From: Pseudomonas ovata
GTDB taxonomy: Bacteria > Pseudomonadota > Gammaproteobacteria > Pseudomonadales > Pseudomonadaceae
DNA length: 64,000 nucleotides
NCBI RefSeq assembly: GCF_003131185.1
Contig: NZ_QFFU01000004.1
Span: 285,915 to 349,914, forward strand
Direction of reading: 5' to 3'
Shown: positions 57,155 through 64,000 of the stretch, piece after piece
Layout: every line of letters starts with the position of its first letter
How positions within the stretch are numbered: the stretch's first letter is position 1
Program-made: the position numbers and the translations under genes
Notes under the pieces: model-generated
Told to the model about the DNA's origin: nothing
Database searches by the model: none
What the model saw: only the letters and a program-made list of their open reading frames with translations

Positions 57155-58828
57155 TTGCCAACGCGTGTCGAACCCTCGCGGTTATTGCTGCTGGCCTGTG
57201 AGCCTGAATGGCTGGAGCAACTGCAAAGCTGCCTGGCCACCCTCTCTGCGTCAATCACGCTGGATTGGATCCAGGACTGGGACGCCGACGGCAGGCGCTA
57301 CGCTGGCGAGCGCGACACGGTACTGCTGGTAAGCCCCGAGCTGCAGCCACCGGCCGGCAGCTGCAGCCTGCCGATCGTGATGCTGCTGGAGGCCGAACCC
57401 GATACCGGCCTGGCCGGCGCCAGCGACTGGCTGGTACGGGACAGCCTGACCCCCGACACCCTGCGCCGCTGCCTGCGCCATGTGCGCGAACGCGGGCATC
57501 TGGAGCGCACCCTGCAAGGCCTGGCCGAGCAGGACCCGTTGACCGGCATCGCCAACCGCCAGGGGTTCCAGACCCTGCTGGCGGCGCGCCTGGCCGAGCA
57601 CGACGGTACGGGCCTGGCGCTGGGGCATCTGGACCTGGACAACTTTCGCCGGGCCAACGATGCGCTGGGCCACCAGGGCGGCGACCGGCTGATCCTGCAA
57701 GTGGTGGCGCGGCTCAAGCGCCAGCTGGATGTCAACGACCAGATCGCCCGCCTGGGCAGCGATGAATTTGCGCTGTTGATCGACACCCGCGACGCACCGC
57801 AGCGGGCCGCCCTGGTGGCCGAACGCATCATCGAGGCGCTGTCCGAAGCCTACTGGATCGACGGCGAGAGCCTGCTGCTCGGCTGCAGCTTGGGCGTGGC
57901 CCATGCCCGCGCACGGGCCGGGGCCGACCCGCTGATGTGGCACGCGCACATTGCCATGCGCCAGGCCAAGAGCATCCAGGGCTGCACCTGGCACCTGTTC
58001 GATGAGCGCATCAACCGCAATGCCCGCAGCCTGGCCGACCTTGAAGGTGAACTGCGCCGGGCCTTGCGCCGTGATGAACTGGAACTGCACTACCAGCCAC
58101 GCCTGTGCATGAACAGCGGCACCATTGTCGGGCTTGAAGCCCTGGTGCGCTGGCGTCATCAGGAGCGCGGCCTGTTACCGCCCAGCGAGTTCGTACCGCT
58201 GGCCGAACAGAGCGGTCTGATCGTGCCCCTGGGCTACTGGGTCATCTTCCGGGCACTGCGTGACATGCGCGCCTTGCGCGAACAGGGTATCGCGCCGTTG
58301 CACATGGCGATCAACCTGTCGTTCCGCCAGTTCCAGGACAATCAGTTGCTCACCACCCTGAGCCGCCTGATCAACGAGCAGGGCGTGGATGCCCACTGGC
58401 TGGAATTCGAGCTGACCGAGACCGCCGTGATGCGCCGCAGCGACCTGGTGAGCAAGACCATGGATGCCTTGCGTGCCTTGGGCGTGCGCTTCTCGCTGGA
58501 CGACTTCGGCACCGGTTTCTCATCGTTCGTGCACCTCAACAGCCTGCCGATTGCCCTGCTGAAAATCGACAAGAGTTTCGTCGGTGAAATGGAACAGCGC
58601 CCGGAGAACCGCCAACTGGTCCACGCGATGATCAACCTGGCCCATAACCTGGGCCTGGAAGTGGTGGCCGAAGGCATCGAGACCGAAGGCCAGTTGGCCT
58701 TGCTGCAAGAGTACGGCTGCGACCAGGCCCAGGGTTACCTGATTCGCCGCCCGCTGCCGATGGCCGAGCTGGTCGAGTACCTGACCCAGGGCGGCGTGCC
58801 CGTGCAGTCGTCGAACCAGGACGGCTGA
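57155..58828 (+). CDS. Degenerate GGDEF plus EAL protein (cyclic-di-GMP phosphodiesterase, ProE-like)
   Basis: 557 residues. Residues 1-115 look like a receiver domain without a clear phospho-Asp. GGDEF domain about 120-285 has GSDEF instead of GGDEF and no RxxD inhibitory site (DVND there), so synthesis is unlikely. EAL domain about 300-545 is complete: GLEALVRW, INLSFRQF, ELTETAVMRR, DDFGTGFSS, KIDKSFVGE, EGIETEGQ. P. aeruginosa ProE occupies the same place beside rep. Start TTG at 57155 with GGGAG upstream. Confidence 0.88.
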   Translation: MPTRVEPSRLLLLACEPEWLEQLQSCLATLSASITLDWIQDWDADGRRYAGERDTVLLVSPELQPPAGSCSLPIVMLLEAEPDTGLAGASDWLVRDSLTPDTLRRCLRHVRERGHLERTLQGLAEQDPLTGIANRQGFQTLLAARLAEHDGTGLALGHLDLDNFRRANDALGHQGGDRLILQVVARLKRQLDVNDQIARLGSDEFALLIDTRDAPQRAALVAERIIEALSEAYWIDGESLLLGCSLGVAHARARAGADPLMWHAHIAMRQAKSIQGCTWHLFDERINRNARSLADLEGELRRALRRDELELHYQPRLCMNSGTIVGLEALVRWRHQERGLLPPSEFVPLAEQSGLIVPLGYWVIFRALRDMRALREQGIAPLHMAINLSFRQFQDNQLLTTLSRLINEQGVDAHWLEFELTETAVMRRSDLVSKTMDALRALGVRFSLDDFGTGFSSFVHLNSLPIALLKIDKSFVGEMEQRPENRQLVHAMINLAHNLGLEVVAEGIETEGQLALLQEYGCDQAQGYLIRRPLPMAELVEYLTQGGVPVQSSNQDG

Positions 58829-60211
58829 TCAGGCCTGCAGGGTTACCGGCCGGGCGGCCTTGCGCAGCAGGCGCGCCATGCGCCGCTCGAACGCCCAGGT
58901 CAGGGTCACTGCCGCACACAACAGCCCCAGCGCCAGCCCCCACCAGACGCCTTGCGCGGCAGCGGGCGTCTGGAAGGCCAGCAACCAGGCGGCGGGTGCC
59001 GCCACCAGCCAGTAGCAGGCCAGGCCGATCAGAAAGGTGATCTTGGCATCCTTGAGTCCGCGAATCGCACCCATGGCGATGGTCTGCACGCCGTCGAACA
59101 GCTCGAACCAGGCGGCGATGGCCAGCAGCTTGACTGCCAGCACCACGATGTCGTTGAGCGCCGGGTCGTCGATGTCCAGGAACAGGTTGATGATCTGCCG
59201 TGGCGCCAGCCAGAACAACAGGGCAAACAGCAGCATCAGCGCGCCCCCGAAGCCAATGCCCAGCCGTCCGGCCAGGCGCGCCATGTGCAGGTTGCCGGCC
59301 CCGTAGTGCTGGCCGATGCGCATGGTCACCGCATAGGAAATGCCCACCGGAATCATGAAGGCCATCGACACCGTCTGCAGCGAGATCTGGTGCGCGGCCA
59401 TTTGCGCGGTGCCCAGCGCGCCCATGCAGAACGCGGCAAAGGTGAACAGCCCGACCTCCACAGCGTAGGTGCCACCAATGGGCAGGCCCAGGCGCCACAG
59501 CTCACCCAGATGACTGCGTGACAGTTGCCCCAGCCCCTGGCGGATCGGGTAGGCCGCATACGCCGGATGCCTGCGAATGTGCAGCGCCAGGGCCAGGGCC
59601 ATGCAGTTGGTGACCACCGCAGTGACCAGACCGATGCCGTACAGGCCCAGCGCAGGCAGGCCCAGCCAGCCTTCGATCAAGGCGTAGTTGAGGATGAAGT
59701 TGGCCAGCGCCCCTACCAGGCTGATGACCATCACCGGGCCCGCCCGCCCCAGGGCGCTGGTAAAGCCCCGCAGCGCCATGAAGGTCAGCAGGCCCGGCAG
59801 GGCCAGCGGCAGGGTGGTGAGAAACTGCATGGCCATGTGCACATTGCGCGGGTCCTGGCCCAGGTGCAGCAGCAAAGGCTCCAGGCTCCAGAGCAATGCG
59901 GCAGCCAGGATGGCCATGCCCCAGGCCAGCCATAACCCGGCCTGGGTCAGGCGCGTGGCGCCTTCGACATCGCCCGCGCCCTGACGAATCGACACCAGCG
60001 TACCGACCGCCGCCATCACCCCGATGCAGAAGAACGACACAAAGCCATAAGTGGCGGCGCCCAGCCCGCCGCCGGCCAGTGACTCGGGGCCCAGCCGGCC
60101 CATCATCACCGTATCGGTGAAGACCATCAGCATGTGCGCCAGTTGCGAGGCGATCAGCGGCCCTGCCAGGCGCAGGATGATCCAGAGTTCCTTGAGGGCG
60201 GCGGGCTGCAT
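58829..60211 (-). CDS. norM: MATE-family multidrug exporter (NorM-like)
   Basis: 460 residues, 12 membrane helices. N-terminal half LAGPLIASQLAHMLMVFTDTVMMGRLGPESLAGGGLG, C-terminal half RLGLPIGGTYAVEVGLFTFAAFCMGALGTAQMAAHQI, the duplicated MATE signature. Uses Na+ or H+ to export cationic drugs. Convergent with the EAL gene. ATG at 60211 preferred; a GTG 18 codons upstream would add a polar tail. Confidence 0.88.
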   Translation of the reverse strand: MQPAALKELWIILRLAGPLIASQLAHMLMVFTDTVMMGRLGPESLAGGGLGAATYGFVSFFCIGVMAAVGTLVSIRQGAGDVEGATRLTQAGLWLAWGMAILAAALLWSLEPLLLHLGQDPRNVHMAMQFLTTLPLALPGLLTFMALRGFTSALGRAGPVMVISLVGALANFILNYALIEGWLGLPALGLYGIGLVTAVVTNCMALALALHIRRHPAYAAYPIRQGLGQLSRSHLGELWRLGLPIGGTYAVEVGLFTFAAFCMGALGTAQMAAHQISLQTVSMAFMIPVGISYAVTMRIGQHYGAGNLHMARLAGRLGIGFGGALMLLFALLFWLAPRQIINLFLDIDDPALNDIVVLAVKLLAIAAWFELFDGVQTIAMGAIRGLKDAKITFLIGLACYWLVAAPAAWLLAFQTPAAAQGVWWGLALGLLCAAVTLTWAFERRMARLLRKAARPVTLQA

Positions 60212-60474
60212 GTTCGTGGGGCTCGATGAAAGAAAGAAATGGAACTGCCTATTCTGGCGATTCACAAGGCTGGATACAAAGCTATAAATAAGACAGTGGG
60301 CGTAGTGGCAGTTTCCAGGTAATGAGCCATTAATATCCTTGCAAGACGCTCAAGTATGAGCCGCCTGTGCCGACCCATGGGGTGCGCCGCGCTGCGCTTC
60401 GAACCTTCACTATTAACGTTGCTGGCTGGCGAGTCCCTTTTGCGGGGCTTCGAACCACCCAGCCTGGAGCCGTC

Positions 60475-62451
60475 ATGTCCAAGCCCCGTGCCCGGATTGC
60501 TTCCCAGCTTGGTATTGCCCTGGCCGTCATTCTGGCGGTCGTCATTGGCAGCAGTACCCTCTTTGCCTTGCGCTCGCTCGATGCGGCCAACCTGGTCATC
60601 CGCGAAGAACACATGGCCAGCGAGGCACGCCTGCTGGCCGATCAGCTCAATACCTTCCATACCACGCTGCGCGACAGCACCCAGCGCCTGGCCAACCTGT
60701 TCGAACAGCGCTTTGCCACGGGCCTGAGCGTCCAGTCCGGCACCACCTATACGGTGGCCGGCACCGTGACGCCGGGCCTGTTCCTGGAAGGCCAGGCGCT
60801 GAACAACGAGTTCAGCGAGGTGGATGAATTTCGCAAGCTCACCGCCGGGGTCGCGACGGTCTTCGTGCGCAGTGGCGACGATTTCATTCGGATCAGCACA
60901 TCGCTGACCAAGCAGGACGGAACGCGGGCCATCGGCACCGTGCTGGACCGCAAGGGCCAGGCCTATGCAAAGCTGATGGCGGGCCAGCCCTACGTCGGCA
61001 AGGCGCTGTTGTTCGAGCGCAACTACATGACCCAGTACAGCCCGGTGCGCAATGCCAGTGGCCAGATCATCGCCGCTCTGTTCGTGGGATTCGACTACAC
61101 CGATGCGCAGAATGCCCAGTTCGAAAACCTGAAGAGCTTCCGCATCGGCAAGACCGGTTCGCTGGCACTGCTTGATGAGCAAAACAAATGGCTGGTGGCA
61201 CCGGCCGGGGTCAAGAATGCCGACCAGGCCGCCACGGCGGTGACCGCCGCCGTCGCACAGTCGGGCAAGGGGCAGTTCTGGCAGGATGGCGACGAGACCT
61301 TCTACAGCGTAAGCATGCCGTTCGAAGGCGGCCCATGGAACGTCGTGGCGAGCATGCCGCAGCAGGAAATCGGTTCAGTGACCTGGAGCGTCGGCACACA
61401 ACTGGCGATCGGCAGCCTGCTGGCCATGCTGATCGCGGTCGGCGGGTCGATCTGGCTGTTGCGCACCAAGCTGCGGCCCCTGTCGGAACTGGTGCAACAG
61501 GCCGAGGCCTTGGGCGCCGGCAACCTCAGCGTGCGCCTGCCGGTCACCAGTCACGACGAAATCGGCCAACTGGCCGGCAGCTTCAACGCCATGAGCGAAG
61601 CCTTGTCGACCATGGTCGAGCACATTCGCACCGCCTCGCGCCAGGTCAGCGACCGCGCCCATGCCTTGTCGGGGTTGTCCAGCGGCGCGCATGCCGGCAT
61701 GGAGCAGCAGTCCGGCGAAATCACCAGCATGGCCGGTGCGGTAGAAGAGTTCAGCGCCACCTCGATGAACATCGCCGACAACATGCAGGACACCGAGCGT
61801 CTGGCCCAGGAAAACGCGCGCCAGACCCGTATTGGCCGTACCTCGATGGACGAAGCGTCCGGCTCGCTGCAGCAGATCGCCGCGTCGCTGAGCAGCACCG
61901 CCACGGTGGTCGACACCTTGGGTCAGCGCTCCCAGGAAATCGGCAGCATCGTCGGCGTCATCACCTCGATTGCCGACCAGACCAACCTGTTGGCCCTCAA
62001 CGCCGCCATCGAAGCGGCCCGCGCCGGCGAACAGGGCCGCGGCTTTGCCGTGGTCGCCGATGAAGTGCGCAGCCTGGCTTCGCGCACCCGCCAGGCCACC
62101 GATGAAATCTCGACGATGATTGCCAGCATCCAGCAGGAAACCGGCAATGCCATCAACACCATGCAGCAGGGCAACACCCTGATGCAGGAAGGCCTGTCGC
62201 TCAACAGCAAGGTGGCCCAGGCCCTGGCCCAGATCGACGAACAAAGCCGTGAGGCCGGCCAGCAGTTCGCCGTCATCACCACCGCCGCCCAGGAACAGAG
62301 CAGCACCGCCACGACGCTGAGCGGCAATTTGCAAAGCATCGCCATGACCAACAGCGAGCAGCGCGAAGTGGTGGCCAACCTTGCCGTCACCGCCCGCGAG
62401 TTGAATGCCCTGGCGGCCGAGTTGCTGGCCGAGGTGGACCGGTTCAGGTAA
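60475..62451 (+). CDS. Methyl-accepting chemotaxis protein
   Basis: 658 residues. Membrane helix about 10-32; periplasmic Cache-type sensor about 35-305 ([44 protein letters not shown]); second helix about 307-330; HAMP about 332-385 ([24 protein letters not shown]); signalling tip [45 protein letters not shown]. No C-terminal pentapeptide for CheR/CheB. Ligand unknown. GGAG precedes the ATG. Confidence 0.9.
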   Translation: MSKPRARIASQLGIALAVILAVVIGSSTLFALRSLDAANLVIREEHMASEARLLADQLNTFHTTLRDSTQRLANLFEQRFATGLSVQSGTTYTVAGTVTPGLFLEGQALNNEFSEVDEFRKLTAGVATVFVRSGDDFIRISTSLTKQDGTRAIGTVLDRKGQAYAKLMAGQPYVGKALLFERNYMTQYSPVRNASGQIIAALFVGFDYTDAQNAQFENLKSFRIGKTGSLALLDEQNKWLVAPAGVKNADQAATAVTAAVAQSGKGQFWQDGDETFYSVSMPFEGGPWNVVASMPQQEIGSVTWSVGTQLAIGSLLAMLIAVGGSIWLLRTKLRPLSELVQQAEALGAGNLSVRLPVTSHDEIGQLAGSFNAMSEALSTMVEHIRTASRQVSDRAHALSGLSSGAHAGMEQQSGEITSMAGAVEEFSATSMNIADNMQDTERLAQENARQTRIGRTSMDEASGSLQQIAASLSSTATVVDTLGQRSQEIGSIVGVITSIADQTNLLALNAAIEAARAGEQGRGFAVVADEVRSLASRTRQATDEISTMIASIQQETGNAINTMQQGNTLMQEGLSLNSKVAQALAQIDEQSREAGQQFAVITTAAQEQSSTATTLSGNLQSIAMTNSEQREVVANLAVTARELNALAAELLAEVDRFR

Positions 62452-62477
62452 GCCGCTGCCACGCGCCTGCGGATGTG

Positions 62478-62671
62478 GTAGGAGCGCGCTTGCCCGCGAC
62501 CGAGTGCGTAGCGCTCGCAAAATCTGCGAAACGCCACAAATTTACGATTGTGAACGTATTCAAAATCTATGAAACGCTGCAAATTTACGATTGTGAATGC
62601 ATTCAAAATCTATGAAACGCTGCAAATTTACGACTGCTACGCAGCCGGTCGCGGGCAGAGCGCGCTCCTAC
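62478..62671. repeat. Extended long REP doublet (type I) with internal 43-bp duplication
   Basis: 194 bp, the longest copy. Between left end GAGTGCGTAGCGCTCG and right end GACTGCTACGCAGCCGG the core carries two nearly identical 43-bp units (each with ATTTACGATTGTGAA, CAAAATCTATGAAACGC), running roughly 62539-62624. Confidence 0.88.
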
Positions 62672-62692
62672 GGGGGTTGCGCCGTGTCCGTG

Positions 62693-64000
62693 CTACGTCG
62701 CTGGCCGATACTGCAATGCCTCGGCCACATGGCCGCGCTCGATCCGGTCCTTGTCTTCCAGGTCCGCCAGGGTGCGCGCCACTTTCAATAACCGGTGGGC
62801 GGCGCGCAGCGACAGGGTCAGGCGCTCGCAAGCGGTTTCCAGCCATTGTTCGTCGGCGGTCGATAACGGGCAGTGGGCGCGCAGGCCCGGCAGGTCGAGC
62901 ACGGCATTGGCACACCCCTGGCGCCGTTGCTGGCGCTCCCGGGCCTGGGCGACCTTGGCGGCGGCACTGGCGGTGGTTTCCCCCACCGAAGCCGGCACCA
63001 TGAGCGAGGTGGCCTCACGCGCCACGGTCAGGTGCAGGTCAATGCGGTCCAGCAGCGGACCGGACAGTTTGTTGCGGTAGCGCTGGATCTGGTCGGTGGA
63101 ACAGCGGCAACGCCCGCTGGGCTCACCCAGATAGCCGCACGGGCACGGGTTCATGGCCGCTACCAGCTGGAAGCGCGCCGGAAAACGTACCCGGTCGCGG
63201 GCCCGGGCGATGACGATATGCCCTGACTCCATCGGCTCGCGCAGCACCTCCAGCACACGCCGGTCAAATTCCGGCAACTCATCCAGAAACAAAACACCAT
63301 GATGGGCCAGGGTAATCTCGCCTGGTTGCGGACGGCTGCCACCGCCCACCAGCGCCGGCCCCGACGCCGAATGGTGCGGCTGGCGAAACGGCCGTTGCGG
63401 CCAGTGGTTCAACGGCACCTGGCTGGCCACCGACTGGATGGCCGCCACTTCCAGCGCCTCGTACTCGTCCAGCGGCGGCAACAGCCCGGGCAGACGACTG
63501 GCGAGCAAGGTCTTGCCCGTGCCCGGCGGGCCGCTGAACAACAGGTTATGACCACCGGCCGCCGCCACGATCAACGCGCGCTTGGCCGCGCTCTGGCCTT
63601 GCACCTCGCTGAGGTCGGGATAAGGCTGGGCCTGGGGCAGCAAGCCGTTGGCGCGGTACGCCGTCATCGGGGTCTGGCCGTTGAAATGCGCCACCAGTTC
63701 GCGCAGATGATGGGCCGCGATCACCGTCAGGCCGGCGGCCAGGCAGGCTTCTTCGGCATTGGCGGCCGGCACGATCAGCGTGCGCTGCGCCTTGCGCGCC
63801 TCCAGCGCCGCCGGCAACACCCCCTGCACCGGCCGCAGCGCCCCGGACAACGCCAGTTCGCCCAGGCACTCGATGTCTTGTAGCGCGGCCAGCGGAATCT
63901 GTCCGTTGGCCCCCAGCAGGCCCAGCGCAATGGCCAGGTCGAAGCGCCCGCCGTCCTTGGGCAGGTCGGCCGGGGCCAGGTTGAGCGTGATGCGCCGGTC
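62693..64000 (-). CDS. comM: YifB/ComM-type AAA+ ATPase, N-terminus cut by window edge
   Basis: 436 codons are visible; the frame runs off the end at 64000, so about 60 or more N-terminal residues are missing. Walker A is LLFSGPPGTGKTLLASRLPG; LAHHGVLFLDELPEFDRRVLE is the Mg-chelatase-like Walker B; a C-terminal domain has GLRAHCPLSTADEQWLETACERLTLSLRAAHRLLKVARTLADL. ComM is a hexameric helicase that aids branch migration in natural transformation. TAG stop in GACGTAGCACGG. Confidence 0.93.
   Translation of the reverse strand, partial: DRRITLNLAPADLPKDGGRFDLAIALGLLGANGQIPLAALQDIECLGELALSGALRPVQGVLPAALEARKAQRTLIVPAANAEEACLAAGLTVIAAHHLRELVAHFNGQTPMTAYRANGLLPQAQPYPDLSEVQGQSAAKRALIVAAAGGHNLLFSGPPGTGKTLLASRLPGLLPPLDEYEALEVAAIQSVASQVPLNHWPQRPFRQPHHSASGPALVGGGSRPQPGEITLAHHGVLFLDELPEFDRRVLEVLREPMESGHIVIARARDRVRFPARFQLVAAMNPCPCGYLGEPSGRCRCSTDQIQRYRNKLSGPLLDRIDLHLTVAREATSLMVPASVGETTASAAAKVAQARERQQRRQGCANAVLDLPGLRAHCPLSTADEQWLETACERLTLSLRAAHRLLKVARTLADLEDKDRIERGHVAEALQYRPAT

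Overview
The window is a stretch of Pseudomonas chromosome, most likely from the putida/fluorescens side of the genus. Gene content and order support this: the blocks recG-oxyR-tonB/exbDB, rpoZ-gmk-yicC-rph-crc-pyrE-argB-algC-dut-coaBC-radC-rpmBG and dadR/dadA-dadX-regulator-cytochrome-rep-EAL protein-MATE follow the familiar Pseudomonas order. The base composition is GC-rich, and the intergenic gaps hold Pseudomonas-type REP sequences. No tRNA, rRNA, CRISPR array, prophage or insertion sequence was recognised.

Region by region. (1) 1-12.3 kb is a ferulate catabolism island on the minus strand: ech, vdh, fcs, a thiolase (aat), an acyl-CoA dehydrogenase (acd) and a GntR/FCD regulator. It is controlled by a divergent MarR-type gene (ferR) through a palindrome that overlaps the ech promoter, and is followed by a divergent OprD-type porin and aromatic-acid MFS transporter. 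Together these would import hydroxycinnamates, activate them with CoA, cleave the side chain to vanillin plus acetyl-CoA, and oxidise vanillin to vanillate. (2) 12.4-38 kb is housekeeping: an HDOD protein, RecG, OxyR, the TonB-ExbD-ExbB energy system, SpoT/RidA, RpoZ, Gmk, YicC, RNase PH, Crc, PyrE, ArgB, a long membrane-anchored AlgC, Dut, CoaBC, RadC, a peptide-binding protein, L28 and L33. (3) 37.6-39.5 kb is the most unusual part: three paralogous small genes in tandem behind a cupin gene. (4) 39.6-48 kb carries genes related to polyamine and amine catabolism (cupin, KauB-type aldehyde dehydrogenase, MocR-type regulator, PuuB-type oxidase) plus an MFS transporter and a phospholipase-D-family lipoprotein. 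(5) 48-64 kb carries the D-alanine catabolism genes, a cupin regulator, a cytochrome c5, a CoA hydrolase/transferase, Rep helicase, an EAL protein, a MATE exporter, a chemoreceptor and a truncated ComM.

The best candidate for something undescribed is the small-gene trio at 37614-38988. All three proteins share one short fold signature. The middle one has six 21-residue calcium-loop-like repeats inserted at the point where its siblings have an 8-residue linker. Each gene has the same kind of 5' leader (an ATATAnATAA box, a small hairpin whose stem covaries, and an identical AAGGAAGAT ribosome-binding site). The leader of the middle gene carries a decayed copy of the last 54 bp of the neighbouring cupin gene, which shows how the array grew.

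A second theme is a family of long REP doublets (at least seven copies, 109-194 bp) with conserved inner arms of two kinds. Their GTAGGAGC head repeatedly supplies the TAG stop codon of the gene beside it. A third theme links genes inside the window: Crc is encoded here, and A-rich Crc/Hfq-type motifs sit just upstream of the ribosome-binding sites of the porin and aromatic transporter genes.
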